In this document: positions 12,020 to 24,202 of the stretch, piece by piece
Position numbering within the stretch: the stretch's first letter is position 1
Layout: the number at the start of each line of letters is the position of its first letter
Assembly (NCBI GenBank): GCA_018873245.2
Contig: JAEMBT020000001.1
Location: 3,100,001 to 3,164,000, forward strand
Length of the DNA stretch: 64,000 nt
Source: Archegozetes longisetosus
Taxonomy: Eukaryota > Arthropoda > Arachnida > Sarcoptiformes > Trhypochthoniidae
Direction: 5' to 3'
Notes under the pieces: generated by a model
What the model saw: the letters and a program-made list of their open reading frames with translations, nothing else
What the model was told of the DNA's origin: nothing
Databases searched by the model: none
Made by a program: the position numbers and the translations under genes

Positions 12020-12526
12020 ACTTTCATTTTTTCGTTAACATTTTCAATTCTTCAAACAGCGTACTAATCTCTATTACATAATTATTCAATTGTCATATGG
12101 AGTCTATATATTAATTTATTTTGTATATTAATTGTAATTCTCAAATTCTATTCGTTCATCTTCCTCATCTTTTTGATATTTACTTATTGAGGGATATTTT
12201 TGATTCTTGAAATGAGTAGATGCAAACCAATTTTTGCTTTAAAACGAGTAACATATATTAATTTAGAAACTATTGATTATTCGTACTACTTTTATTTTTT
12301 GTGTTATAAATATATAACGGTTTCAATTAGATATTCTTTTGAAAACTTGTCTTTATATCTAATCGGTCGTCAGTTCAATCATGCAGTATTCGAAATTTTA
12401 AGTTTTAATCTCAAATCCGTAGTCTAAAGTAAGTGGTAAACAATTGTTTTGTAATACCGTAATATTTGAATTTGCTTTTCTTATTTATTACACAATCTGT
12501 AACTAGTTGAAATAATGTAATTCCAA
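12020..12526. other. 3' flank of the NB-ARC-TPR pseudogene, shared with the right copy
   Basis: The stretch 12020-12430 matches the reverse complement of about 55570-55980 ('tttcgttaacattttcaattcttcaaa', 'aatcatgcagtattcgaaattttaa'). The similarity fades after 12430, close to the repeat that begins at 12527. The 75-codon open frame at 12200-12427 is not preserved as a meaningful protein and is not called. Confidence 0.6.
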
Positions 12527-12730
12527 GTGAATCCTTTAAAAGTGCACTTTTCTGGAGAACGCAGCTATGAGTAATTGATTAGAAAATTTTAATCATTTAA
12601 GCGCGATAATAGAGGCGCCGTTTTGTGCAAGTTTGATCTGCAGTCCACCTATTGATAGTGATTAATAAAACATTCTGATAATAGATTCACTCTCAATCCT
12701 TTGATTTCATTTGAGTTTATACCGAATACT
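12527..12730 (+). repeat. terminal-type repeat 'TGAATCCTTTAAAAGTGCAC', left copy
   Basis: About 200 bp beginning TGAATCCTTTAAAAGTGCAC and containing 'gaacgcagctatgagtaa', 'agaggcgccgtt' and 'attaataaaacattctgata'. The same sequence appears inverted at 17590-17760 and in plus orientation at 53275-53480. The inverted pair 12527/17760 brackets a transposase-like remnant, so these are probably the ends of one old DNA transposon later split by nested insertions. The family is not identified. Confidence 0.6.
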
Positions 12731-12909
12731 CGTAGTTTTGATAAATTTAGGTTTAAAAACTTATAGCAAACCAATGCAATATTTACATAAATTTTATTCA
12801 CATATTATTTACATTGAAGTTTTAATGAGCCGTCCAATTTTTACACAAGTTTTTATTGCATGAACATAAAATGTTGCAGTTTTGTCATTAATATTGCAAA
12901 TACATTTCT
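12731..12909. other. short unassigned stretch between nested elements
   Basis: Nothing recognisable. It ends in TACATTTCT (12901-12909), the left target duplication of the foldback element. Confidence 0.4.
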
Positions 12910-14387
12910 GTTGAACTAGACTTTACGTGGTCAGAGAATTCAGAGATTAATTTTGTGTAGCGATGATCTATAGCTCAGGCTAGTTTTAAATATATAAAAT
13001 TTATTCACCGCAAATGACCAGAGCATTGGTAAAATATTCCCGAAATAATTGACTAGACAACGTGGCCAGAGATTTTCGACATAATCTTTATATATAAATA
13101 AACTACAACTTAATCTGATTTCAGATATATAAGTTTTATTCACCGCAAGTGACTAGAACATCGGTAAAAAAATTCCCGAAAAATCGACTAGACTACGTGG
13201 CCAGAGAATCCATAGATGAATTTCATATACAAATAATCTATAACTCATACAGAGTTCAACTATGTAAATTTCATTCACCGCAAATGACCAGAAGACCGGT
13301 AAAAAAATTCCCGAAAATTCGACTAGACTTTACGTGGCCACAGATTTTCGATATAAGCTTTCTATATATAGAAACTACAACTCAAACTGAGTTCAAATAT
13401 ACAAATTTCATTTGCCGCAAATGATTAGAACAATGGCAAAAAAATTTCCGAATAATCTAGTATATAGAAAATTACCGTAAAATAAACTTATGGAATCACG
13501 TTTCAACTCAAACCGATTTAAATCAACAGAATTTCACTGTTCTAATAATATATTTTGATGAAACTTCAAAAAAAAAAATATTGAAAAATTGAGAGAACCA
13601 AGATCCTAAGGGACCTTGGTCTAAAATAGTACCTCGTTAAAAATATTTTTTGAACACGGTCTTGACAAGGATGAAAAAACTATAAAATATGGAAACTTAT
13701 TCTAATGATAAGAGAGTTTTCATCGTTTAGAATATCATAAATCATAGGTTTCTTTAATCGAATTCAACTGTGTATTAAAAATAATGTTTAGTTTATTGAC
13801 CTTTAATAAAATTTATATCATTCATCTTTAATTTGACGTATAATTTATTTGGATACGATTTATAATCATCACGTAAATTGCGCACAAAAACCAGTGGAAT
13901 TAAAAAATGACCCTATATATGTTTAACGAGGTACTATTTTAAACTAAGGTCCCGTAGGATCTTGATTCTCTCATTTTTTCAATATTTTTTTAATTTTTGA
14001 AGTTTCATCAAAATATATTATTAGAACAGTGAAATTCTGTAGATTTACATCGGTTTGAGTTGAAACGTGATTCCATAAGTTTATTTTACGGTAATTTTCT
14101 ATATACTAGATTATTCGGAAATTTTTTAGCCAATGTTCTAATCATTTGCGGCAAATGAAATTTGTATATTTGAACTCAGTTTGAGTTGTAGTTTCTTTAT
14201 ATAGAAAGCTTATATCGAAAATCTGTGGCCACGTAAAGTCTAGTCGAATTTTCGGGAATTTTTTTACCGGTCTTCTGGTCATTTGCGGTGAGTAAAATTT
14301 ATATATCTGAACTCAGTTTGAGTTATAGATTATTTATATACAAAGCTTATGTCGAAAATCTCTGGCCACGTAAAGTCTAGTTCAACC
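12910..14387. mobile_element. foldback-like element with internally repeated long arms, 9-bp TSD
   Basis: The ends are GTTGAACTAGACTTTACGTGG on the left and its complement on the right (14366-14387). Each arm is built from a ~115-bp repeated module: 'ttcaccgcaaatgacc', then 'ggtaaaaaaattccc', then 'gactagac..acgtggcc'. Inside the arms is a near-perfect inverted pair around 13440-13640 and 13920-14110 ('accgtaaaataaacttatgg'). The loop is about 280 bp. TACATTTCT flanks both sides (12901-12909 and 14388-14396). Long TIRs made of tandem modules and a 9-bp duplication are features of Foldback or Mutator-like elements. No protein is encoded. Confidence 0.8.
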
Positions 14388-14401
14388 TACATTTCTTTAT
14401 A

Positions 14402-15631
14402 CAGAGCGTTTCTTTTAAACAGAACTTTTTTAAATTGGAATAACTTCGGAACTAATTGGAATATTTTGATAATTCTATTTTAAAAATAAACTTTGATTCG
14501 GGCAATTTTGTTTGATATGAGTTTGAAAGTTTTCGGATGAGGGGAAGGTATTCTAATTTATTGGTAAGCCGCGCGAAGGTCCAAGTATTTCATAGTTGCC
14601 GATAAGCTAGAAATTTTTTAACTTGTTTTTGAAAAAGATCATCAGTTGAAATTATCATCCTGAAAATTTCATCGAAATCCTACAAGGGGTTGTTGCATAA
14701 TTGAAAATTGAAATTGTTTGATTTTAACGTTCAAAACGCGTGCTTTTCTGGATTTTTCAATAAAAAACATTTTTATCAAGTGTTTCATAATTTAATAGAA
14801 TGAGACTTGCCAAATTTGATTAAAATGATGTTTTTAGTCCAAAAATAAAGCATTCACCCGATCAGAGAATCAACCTGATATTGAATCATTTACATAATCA
14901 AAACGGTTTACTAGAATAACAGTTTAAAGCACCAGAGCTCCTTCAGCCATCCCAGTGCACGCCACGAGGAGGCGGAGTTGGACTTTGTGCACCTCAGGCA
15001 AGTTTTTTTTATCAAGGTGCCTGTGCCTACCCGCCTTTCATCACTAATTTTTGTTAAGTTTAATCTGCCGGCCTTCAATCTGAAGACATTGTAAGAGGGT
15101 GTACGTAGGTGGGATCGAAGATTCCAGAGAGATCTGGGTGCTCGAGAAGCCTTGGTCACTGACTTACCATGACTCAGATACTGCTCGAGCATATCAGATC
15201 TCTCGCTTAGTGAATATTGGTTCATTATTTTATTGATAGATAGACTGATAAGTTAATGTGTGATAAAAGTGTTTTTTATTGAAAAATCCAGAAAAGCACG
15301 CGTTTTGAACGTTAAAATCAAACAATTTCAATTTTCAATTATGCAACAACCCTTTGTGGGATTTCGATGAAATTGTCAGGATGATAATTTCAACTGATGA
15401 TCTTTTTCAAAAACAAGTTAACAAATTTCTAGCTTATCGGCAACTATGAAATACTTGGACCTTCGCGCGGCTTTAAATTAGAATACCTTCCCCTCATCCG
15501 AAAACTTTCAAACTCATATCAAACAAAATTGCCCGAATCAAAGTTTATTTTTAAAAAAGAATTATCAAAATATTCCAATTAGTTCCGAAGTTATTCCAAT
15601 TTAAAAAGTTCTGTGTAAAAGAAACGCCGTG
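14402..15631. mobile_element. Tc1/mariner-type element with ~400-bp inverted repeats, TA duplication
   Basis: The left end reads CAGAGCGTTTCTTTTAAACA and the right end is the complement of CACGGCGTTTCTTTTACACA. The inverted arms extend about 390 bp inward to 14400-14790 and 15250-15632, with landmarks 'gcacgcgttttgaacgtt', 'cttcgcgcgg' and 'ccttcccctcatccg'. The dinucleotide TA flanks both ends (14400-14401 and 15632-15633). The non-repeated centre holds a transposase-like helix-turn-helix remnant. It was inserted directly beside the foldback element. Confidence 0.75.
14911..15225 (-). pseudogene. transposase N-terminal HTH remnant (DUF4817-like)
   Basis: A 104-codon frame inside the Tc1-type element starts MNQYSLSERSDMLEQYLSHG. 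The pattern of a start-proximal YS..ER.DM..., then a second helix with ...SYNVFRLKAGRL..., resembles the DUF4817 DNA-binding domain found before DDE transposases in arthropods. The remainder (after about residue 60) degenerates into low-complexity frame and lacks any DDE motif. It is best read as the surviving N-terminus of the element's lost transposase. Confidence 0.5.
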
Positions 15632-15633
15632 TA

Positions 15634-16600
15634 CATTGACCTTTACAGCTACAATGAGAAATATCAAAATTAATATTATTATTATTATTATTATTAATGA
15701 ATAAGTTTTCTGAATTTTTGTATTTGAGATATTTATCGCTATAAAAATTTGCGTTACTTGGAAGAGGGACATAATTCAAAAGCTTTTTTATGTTTTCATA
15801 TTTAGCTCGATTAATGGACGAAAAACATTATAAGCAACTTTTAAACTCGATTTCATAATATTTAAATCAATTTGATTTACGAATTTCAACAAATTAAGTT
15901 CTATATGCGGCTCAGTAGCCAAGTCTAAAGAAAGAACGATGAAAATAAGTCTATGGGATTCTGGCTATCCATACACCCGCGATCTCATAATATATTTTAA
16001 TAGAGGCCATCATTCTGATCAAAATTGTTAATGGGCTGACCACTGTATAACTTATAGTTTATCCGCTAGATGCCTTAAAGTAAACGTTTAAAATAAATCT
16101 TCGATTTTCTCTAAGGATATTATAGATATCGAAAAGTAGGTTTCCTAATTGTAATCAGTGTTAAATTCTATATCAAAATCATATATCATATAATAAAAAA
16201 ATCTTAAAGTGGAAAAATTCGATATAAATTATTTAAAGTCGAATATCTCGAAATATATTTGACATAAAAATATTTGGATTTCATATTCGAAATCAACGCT
16301 AAAAAATATATATAGATCATCGCGATACTTCCGTGGTTTCTCGGGTATGTACGACCTTTATCCGAGATACCAATTCCCGCAGAATTTTTAAATATCTGCG
16401 TGGAATTGGATGACCAAGAGTACGTATCGGCAGCGACTTTTAGGGGTGTTGAGTGGGGGCGGAGGGTGGGTTTCACCTATGCGTTAATGTATCAATAATA
16501 AATAATTATACCTTATATTATATAAATTGATAGCCAGGGTTTGTCAAACTTCTTTTCTAAGGAAATGTTATCATTAGTCGATGACTTGATTTTAACATTA
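15634..16600. other. unassigned sequence inside the left-arm transposon remnant
   Basis: AT-rich with a GC-richer island at about 16320-16480 ('ttccgtggtttctcggg', 'gagtgggggcggagggtggg'). The ORF 16204-16476 across that island has no recognisable domain, so I do not call it. The counterpart in the right arm (after 54330) is not obviously similar, suggesting an insertion or deletion here. Confidence 0.35.
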
Positions 16601-16624
16601 AATTCTTCGCAAGTATTACACAAA

Positions 16625-17278
16625 TCATTTCTGGGGAATCCAAACCGATGTTACAGCTTTTGAATATATGTTTGAAGAATTGATAATGCACGTAACCATT
16701 ATATTCAGTGTGTTTTCAATAAATTCACGAAAAAGTACAGCAATATTTTTGTTCGACTCAATATATTTTCTTCCAGTTCTTACTGCAAGACTATAATGAG
16801 ATTCGCGAGAAGGGTAATTCTCTACGAATTCTCGAATATCCATCTCCACTTTCAATGGCATTTTATTGGGATTTGAATCGGATTTTCCCCTTTTGTCTAC
16901 AGTTTCATTACGATTCTTGTGTATTTTTTTTCTAAGTCTCGAATATTTAATATTATGTAACTTCAAAAACGCATTCACACAAACTTTTTCACGAAATGTA
17001 ATATTTTTATCGCTTTTATCACTGATTCGTACATAATATTCGAAGTTAGAGCTTCTGGGTTTGATAGTTTCTGTTTTATCAATGAAACTTTAAGGCACCA
17101 CAACCGAATTTAAATATTCATTATTTTGATCATTAGTTTTCATAGAATTGAAATAATTTAATATTTCATTCTTTTGATTTCTCGTGAAACTCGAAATGCG
17201 GTTTTTGTCACAGCAAACACCATCACTATTATCTCTACTTAGTTCGCTGTTTACTCTTTTGTCAATTGTATTAAACAT
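16625..17278 (-). pseudogene. transposon-derived protein remnant (VCVNAFLKLHNI family)
   Basis: Reading minus from 17278, the segments are MFNTIDKR...DNSDGVCCDK, then SSNFEYYVRISDK, VCVNAFLKLHNIKYSRLRKK, DKRGKSDSNPNK and ENYPSRESHYSLA. The frame is interrupted near 17090. The spacing of a 'VC...FLK...I...R.RK' block, a 'DKRGK.....K' block and 'ESHYS' is familiar to me from uncharacterised transposon-encoded proteins of arthropods. A parallel, differently broken copy is at 53750-54330. The catalytic region is missing. I cannot assign the superfamily. Confidence 0.55.
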
Positions 17279-17589
17279 TTTTTTGGTTGTTATAAAGTTT
17301 TGAACATTATTTTGAAATAAACTTTTTTGCCTCTTATTTAATTCAACTGAAATATAGGTATTAACAGGTGTTAAAACACTACCGAAAACTTACGATCGCT
17401 TTTTAGCATAAGGTATTTCAACACAATTTAATTTTTTAAAATTTTAAACTTAATGTAAGTTTTGTAATGTAACTAACTTAATGAAAGATTGAAATGAATT
17501 CTCACTACTCAACAAAACTATGAGAAGTATTAGACTATAACGAAAGTTGTTTATAACAAAAACTTTGCAGTATTGAATGAAATCAAAAG

Positions 17590-17760
17590 ATTAAAAGTAA
17601 AATTGTTATCAGAAAGTTTTATTAATCTCTATAAGTAGGGGGTCTGCAGGTCAAATTCGAACAGAACGGTGCCTTTATTTTCGCGCATAAATGATTTAAA
17701 ATTTTCTAATCATTTACTCATAGCTGCGTTCTCTAGAAAAGTGCACTTTTAAAGGATTCA
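17590..17760 (-). repeat. terminal-type repeat 'TGAATCCTTTAAAAGTGCAC', inverted copy
   Basis: On the minus strand it repeats 12527-12730 and 53275-53450 ('gcacttttctagagaacgcagctatgag', 'gcgcgaaaatagaggcaccgtt'). It sits 5' of the transposase-like remnant as the same repeat does at 53275, which supports its being the 5' end of that element. Confidence 0.65.
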
Positions 17761-18294
17761 GTTAGAATTATAGATAAGATTTAAATAGTGTTAAAAAATT
17801 TATTAGATATTTTGATAATTCTAATTTTTTCAATGTTATCTAACATTTAGTTAAAAAAATTAAATGATTGTCCATATAAATGCATTTATCAAGATATTAC
17901 TTTTCATTTAGCTTCAATATTATATCGAGTCGAATCCGATGTACAGTCAGACCACACTCCTATTCAGTTTAACATGAGTCACATTTAATACATCCGTAAC
18001 ACTTACTTTAAGTTCACACATATTTCCTTAATACTTGATACATAAATAATTTTCATTCATTATTAATTTGTGTTATCCATAGTGGTTTTAGGGTTCAGAC
18101 AGCTTCTGTTTGTAAATGTTATAATTTAAGATTGAAGCAAAGGAGTTTTAATGAAGTTGTCTTCTTAATTCACTGAGCTTTGAGTGCTATTCATTTATTC
18201 AATTTGTTGAGCTGAATCCGAAACACGACTACAGGGCCGCCTGAACCACACAATATTATTTTTAGTAAAGATCTTTTGATCCGATTGAAAAAGC

Positions 18295-19065
18295 GGGTAA
18301 ATCCGGCCTAATAGGTCTAAGGGGATTTCCGTCCCCCACTTCCAAGTATAATACATCATTGGATTCAGTTCCTCGAGCTGAACATTTTGATACCACACTT
18401 GACTACTTCCAACCCGAACCTGTCCACTTCTGGCTACCGAGACCTGACATCCTCGAAAATGACTAAACCTGGTTTTACCAAGTTGTAACCAAAGCCAAAC
18501 ATGATTTAAACTAAGGTATAATAGGTTAGGTCGCTTCACGACCTAACTTATTCTCCTTTTGTTTATATCAGGCTTATTTAGGTTACGACTCGAGAATCCA
18601 GAGGGCTATTCCCGAAGCGATCTTTAAGTTTAAGTTTAGTACGATTTTAAGTAATGATCGATCTACAAAGCGCTCGTTAATTGAAAATCGAGGCTTAATT
18701 TAAAGACTATAATGATCGATCTTATAATTAAGTAACGATCGAGTTTAGGATTCGTACCAGAATCGCGCTACAGGTTTATCCATTGCGATGTACTAAACAA
18801 TGATGGATATCTCGAGAACTACTTAAGATAATTGATCAAGTGAGGTATCAAAATGCTCAGTTCGATGTCCTGAGTCCAATGATATATCACTTGGCGGAGT
18901 CAGCCACTTCTGTCGGGAGTTGTCCAGAAGTAATAAAATTCGGGTTGGAAGTAGTCAAGTGTGGTGTCAAAATGCTCAACTTGACAAACTGGAAACCAAT
19001 GATATATCACACATGAGGGTGGGATGTCGGGAACCCCTTTAGACCCTATTAGCCTAGATTCACCC
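18295..19065. mobile_element. family A palindromic MITE, copy 2, with 8-bp TSD
   Basis: The ends are GGGTAAATCC and GGATTCACCC equivalents (right end 'tagattcaccc'). It is flanked by GAAAAAGC (18287-18294) and GAAAAACC (19066-19073), an 8-bp duplication with one change. The right duplication arm carries the unoccupied site: GAAATAGC in the complement of 52742-52749, with the flanks continuing on either side. This proves both the borders and the 8-bp target size. The arms fold on each other over most of the length. No coding sequence. Confidence 0.85.
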
Positions 19066-19699
19066 GAAAAACCATTTGGAATATAATATAGTGAGTTATC
19101 ACACAATGTCAATATTACCTATCTTGATAAAACACTTCAACTTTTATCTACAACATTAAGATACTTCAATATGAAAGAAAATATGCCTTCAAAGAATAGA
19201 ACCTGGCTATAAAAGTTTAAAGTTTGTATCTGCTGAGCTCATGCTTAAAAAATTTAACGAAAGCTCATAAAAACTTGGTGTTTATATTCTTTATCTTTTA
19301 GACATTAGTTGTAAACAAAAACACGGGTATACCTTCGAAAGAATCCAGAGCAATTCAACGATAAGGCCAATATTTTCTGATAGTACATGACCCCTATAGC
19401 TCGCATATGCAATATTAGGTTGCGGGGCCTACAAGTTTTTAATCTATGTCTCTTTTAAATTTTGAAATTCCTTTTCGAATAACTCAAGTAATACATAGTG
19501 TAAGAAGCTGAAATTTAACACATAATCCATGACCAGGGCAAATATTTTTCGGGTGTTTAAAGTAGTCAAATCGGCCGGGAATCGGGAGCTTAAAAGAACT
19601 GAAATCGGGGCTTAAAAAGCAAAATTCGAAAATTGAAAAAACTTCATTTTCAATCATAATACAACGAAAAGCAGTTGTTTTTTCTTCAAATGTGTTAAA

Positions 19700-19920
19700 C
19701 TGTATTAACAGTTTTTCAAAAATTTATTGTACTGTATTATTAGATTGATCTCCAAGTATTCAGATGAAAAACGAGATTGATCTACTGTCAAAAGATTTTT
19801 AAACATAGTGAAAGAGCGTTCGACATCCACGGATACCAAATGCTCATATTCTGTGTACAAACGATGTTCGTAACTATTGTTTTCACAAAATTTTTTAATA
19901 GCTTTATCAAGATAATAAGT
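19700..19920 (-). pseudogene. hAT transposase C-terminal fragment
   Basis: An open minus-strand frame reads ...YLDKAIKKFCENNS..., then VSVDVERSFTMFKNLLT and SSEYLE. The 'VERSF..(F/Y)K..L' core is the conserved start of the hAT dimerisation domain. Upstream catalytic parts are not visible. It lies in a ~2.8-kb stretch (about 19300-22130) that is absent from the right duplication arm, so it came with a left-arm-specific insertion. Confidence 0.6.
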
Positions 19921-20533
19921 CTTCGATTACAGTTCTGATCAATTTTTTAATATTTTCATGATTATTTTTAAGTCATAATGAGAAAAAAAATTAAATCTAG
20001 CATTTTAAACAAAACATACTAAATCAGAGAAAATCACGAGAAGCATAAAATTGGGACTTTCAAACTATTTTTATAGAAGCCCAGATTGACCACAAATACT
20101 TTAACATAAATTTCCCAAAGAATAACTTTAGTGAAAATTATCGAGATTTCCCGATAAATACTTGCCCTGCCCATGACTAATACAAATTTAGTCCACAAAA
20201 TTTCGGGAAGTTAGAGATTATACTTTTTGAGATAATTAAATTTAAATTTAAACTTTCCATTGGAATAATATCACAAAAGTAAGGTTTCCTCTTGAAATAG
20301 TTAAATATCCACGTGCGTGATTTAACCTAGGTGACGATACCGTCAGGTCGCGAAGAAAGGGACGCGAAGACTACCTAGTGAAGCAATCTGATGTTTTCAT
20401 CAGCTTAGGTTCAATCAGGTTCGTGGAGGATAGGTTAATTGCGTCACCACCAGGTGCGCATGCAATCAGGACGAGTCTTTGACAAAGGCAATTTTTATTA
20501 TTTGCCTGAATGACTGAACAACTAGTATTCATC

Positions 20534-21451
20534 CACAGGGAAGAGTAGGAAACTGTAGAAGTCTCGATTTTAATGAATTTTTTTATGAAACAAGTATACA
20601 TGCTTAGAAAGTTTAAGATATTTGCATCTACTTGAAGTGGTTCTTATAACAATTAGAAACCTCAAAATGTTTAGAAACCATACACAATAAATGGGGTGAA
20701 TCCGGGCTAATGGTTCTAAGGAGTCCTCAATCTTCCAGTTCCAAGTATGATACATCATTGGATTCAGTTCGCCGAGCTGAACATTCGATATAACACTTGA
20801 CCACTTGCAACCCGAACCTGAACACTTCTAGCCAACTCCCGACGGAGGTGGCCGACCCCTCCAAGTGATATATCGTTGGACTCAGGATATCGAACTGAGC
20901 ATTTTGATATCCCACTTTATCAATTATCATAAGTAGTTCTCGAGATATTCATCTTTATTTGGTTTAATACCTCATAATGGGATAAACCTGGATTTCTCGA
21001 GTCATAACCCAAACGAGCCTTATATAAAATAAGGTTGAATATCTCGGGAACTACTTGAGATAGTTGATCAAGTGAGGTATCAAAATGCTCAGTTCGATGT
21101 CGTGAGTCCAATGATATGTCACTTGGCGGAGTCGGTCACTCTCGTCGGAAGTTGGCCAGAAGTGGTCAGGTTCGGATGTGGTCAAGTGTAGTATCAAAAT
21201 GTTGAGCTCAAGGAACCGAATCCAATGATGTACCATACTTGGAAGTGGAGGGTCGAGAACCTCCTTAGACCCTTTAGCCCGGATTCATCCCATTTATCCA
21301 TGTATGATTTCTAAACATTTTGAAGGTTCTAATTGTTATAAGAACTACTTTAAGCAGATACAAATACTTTAAATTTTTTAAGCATATAATACTTGTTTCT
21401 TAAAAAAATTTCATTAAAATCGAGACTTCTACAGTCCCCTACTCTTCCTGT
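20534..21451. mobile_element. large palindrome with family A copy 3 at its centre
   Basis: The family A element occupies about 20694-21292 (GGGGTGAATCCGGGC at left, GCCCGGATTCATCCC at right). Unlike the other copies, the inverted symmetry continues outward for ~160 bp each side: 'aagtctcgattttaatgaa', 'gttcttataacaattagaa' and 'catacacaataaatg' at 20534-20693 are mirrored at 21293-21451. The outer arms are not family A sequence. This is either a larger composite element or a family A variant with extended termini. No clear target duplication was found. Confidence 0.7.
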
Positions 21452-23297
21452 CAGTCAGGCTATAAAACCTCATCTTTATGTCATGCCTAGAAACACTATT
21501 TTAAGATACCCATAAAATAAAATTTGAAACTTTATGACATCTTATTGTAAAATAAAAGGAGTGTAAACATAGGAGAGGTGAAGGGGAGTGGACATGAAAA
21601 GAAGTTCTAAAATGGGATGAAAAAAGTTTGGGACCTCTCGCCTTCTCGCTCTCTCTTATGTCCTCAAAAAAGGTCGAGATGAGACATTTTTGAAAGACAA
21701 TGAAAGATGTATAACTAAAATATTAATTTTTGTATTTAATAAACATTTGATCTTATTTGTGTAAACAATTCGTTTTATTGTGAAATGTTAAAAGAGTTCA
21801 GTATCGACTGACATGTCATTTATATATCAATTTTCACTTTGGAAGAAGTCACTGTTTGTAATGAAAATATTTTCTTTGAATATCTCGAGAACCAATTGAG
21901 CTAGAACAACCAAATTTTGCACGAATGTTGAGAATATCTATCTTCATAATTGGTTGTATAGGTCTATTAAATATTAATGTAGAAAATCGGAGATTGACAA
22001 GAAACATTTAACATGTAACGTGCTATAGCTCCTAAACCAGGAGGTCTCGTCACCAAAAAACATACATAAGAGTTTCTTTGGTCAAGGATCATCAAGATAT
22101 ATATCACCTCCATATCTCTCCGGATACTTTCGAAAGAATATCCAAAAACACAATTGTATATGACTACACCAATAAACTTGTATAACTGTTGAACGATTGT
22201 AATGAGTAGTGAACAGCTCAAGTGAAAATATCACTGTATTGCTTTTAACTTCTTGTCACATGATTTTTTATACGAATAGCTGATCATTCATTAATTTATC
22301 GTACCATAATTTCATTCCATTTACAAATTGAATATGTTATTTTTCAGTTAATAAACTAAATTCAGCTCTCAAGTTCATTTTCAAAATCTCGTCCGTCGTT
22401 ATGTTTATTGTCAAACAAAAAATTAAAGCTTAATTGATCAGACTTTTCGCCTACTTTACTAGTTCTTTCTGGCAAGTTCATTAAACAATTCTCTAAATTT
22501 ATAGTATAGCCTCTTCAGAAATAATGTTTGATAGTTACTTTTTACTTATATATCTTATTTCGTGGAGCTATTTAATAATCCTTTGAAATTCGAATTTTAA
22601 TGAAATTCTTGAATGAAGATTATAAATAAATACCTATATAATTTTGAGAACTGACTTCAGATTTATAGGAATACTTCCTGAATTGGCTCCTGAACACAAG
22701 TAAACTCTTCTTAATTAATTATCAATTTGATATTTTCAAATGTAAAGATATGAAATCAAACATTAAGTTAAAATGAATATATTTCTCATGTTAAAGAATA
22801 AAATTCATTGATTAAAATTATTAATTATCTTTTCAGTAATAGTAACTTACTATTGGGAGTTCAAATTCAACTAAATTATTTCACTTCTTTAGCTTTCTGA
22901 AATATAAGACAGAAGTTCCAATTTCTATACAATATCTTCATCCTCAAAATTGATGAATAGATAAGTAATGTTGCAGTTCAAATTTCAAGCTTTAGTAAAG
23001 AAATGAGGACGCTACCGTAACATTTATAATCTTCTTTCTTCTGATACTCGTAAATTTTAGGAGTCCCATCCCATATACGATCATAATGGACACAGTTAAC
23101 AGAAGTTTAATTATGAAAGCATTATATGTAAAGCTAGCTGCTTATTAGATCCTATCACTCAGCTCTGTGATGAGATTCTACACTAACGTTCTGCATAATT
23201 CTAATATAATTTCGCATTTATTGGAATTTTGCCACTTTAGCATTAAATACATATGTACATTATTAACTTTTAATCTATAGTACTATTTAAATTTCTT
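21452..23297. other. no gene; partly duplicated in the right arm
   Basis: The stretch 22130-23297 is the left-arm counterpart of about 49810-50560 and 51762-52530. At about 22545-22555 ('acttatatatcttatttc') it preserves the unoccupied TA site for the Tc1-type element of the right arm. The stretch 21452-22130 is left-arm specific. No ORF has protein-like conservation. Confidence 0.5.
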
Positions 23298-24170
23298 AAC
23301 TCATTTACTTTATTGGCACCATTTTATAATTGTTATGTTATGCAGATATAAATTCTTTGATTTTAAATCAGTTTTTCATTCTTTTGAATTAGTTTGTCAA
23401 ACAGTTATCTTTAAAATGTTTTATATTTTATGTAATGCTTTACTAATGCTTTCAAGGTTATCATTGTATTATCGTTAGCTATGAAATGCGGCTCATATTT
23501 TAAAAGAATAAAAATCGAGATCTATTTTTTTTTATATAAGATATGTTAAAAAACTGGAAAAGAGAGTCAGTCTTTGGGCGGAGGCCTTGGGAAGAGGACC
23601 TCACTTGTGCCTGTAAGTAAAAGTGAAAAGGTGTTAGAAAGGAGTAAAAAATCTTTTAATATGTGGAAACCTTTAAATATTTTTATAACATTTTTATGTA
23701 TCAATCTAATAATGAAATCACGTCTAAACTTTATGTTATATTTCTTTATCTATTTGTTATTAAATATTCTTTTAATTACTTATAATTTTCAAGAAAATAA
23801 AAGATTGCAATCAAACAAAGTATAATATTATTAATATTTTAATAGAGTATTTATTTCAGAGTTCTGGATAAATAGTTAACTTTAGTCCCCAGTTATGCGT
23901 TTAGGTTTATGAGCTCGAACCAGAACGGCATAACAGTTATCTCGTGAGTTTATTAACAATTAAATTTTATTCAGTTTCCATGAGATATAAATAATATAAA
24001 GAAATTAGTCATAAAAGTAATGTATAAATATTAAGATATCAATATTAAGCAAATGTAATATCAATGAGGTTGTCATCATCGTCGTCAAATGATGTGATAT
24101 CAATTGAATCAGTTGGCAAATGAGGATGACATACATGACCAGCGATTTTAAAGAATTCGATCATAGGATC

Positions 24171-24195
24171 CTAACCTAACCTAACCTAACCTAAC
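24171..24195. repeat. interstitial telomere-type repeat (CTAAC)5
   Basis: Five perfect copies of CTAAC, which is TTAGG read on the minus strand, the common arthropod telomere unit. The block sits exactly between the N-terminal and the putative C-terminal fragments of the Merlin-like transposase, that is, at the junction of the internal deletion. Confidence 0.9.
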
Positions 24196-24202
24196 TCCAT
24201 TT

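Noticed and set aside
18195..19112. Several minus-strand ORFs of 70-114 codons rich in WFPL and DTTLDY segments
   Set aside because: They lie wholly inside family A elements and recur in every copy in proportion to repeat sequence. They are frames through inverted repeats, not genes.
23574..23825. 83-codon ORF with hydrophobic C-terminal half
   Set aside because: It is inside the decayed Merlin-like element on the opposite strand to its transposase fragment. AT-rich codons give hydrophobic residues by chance.
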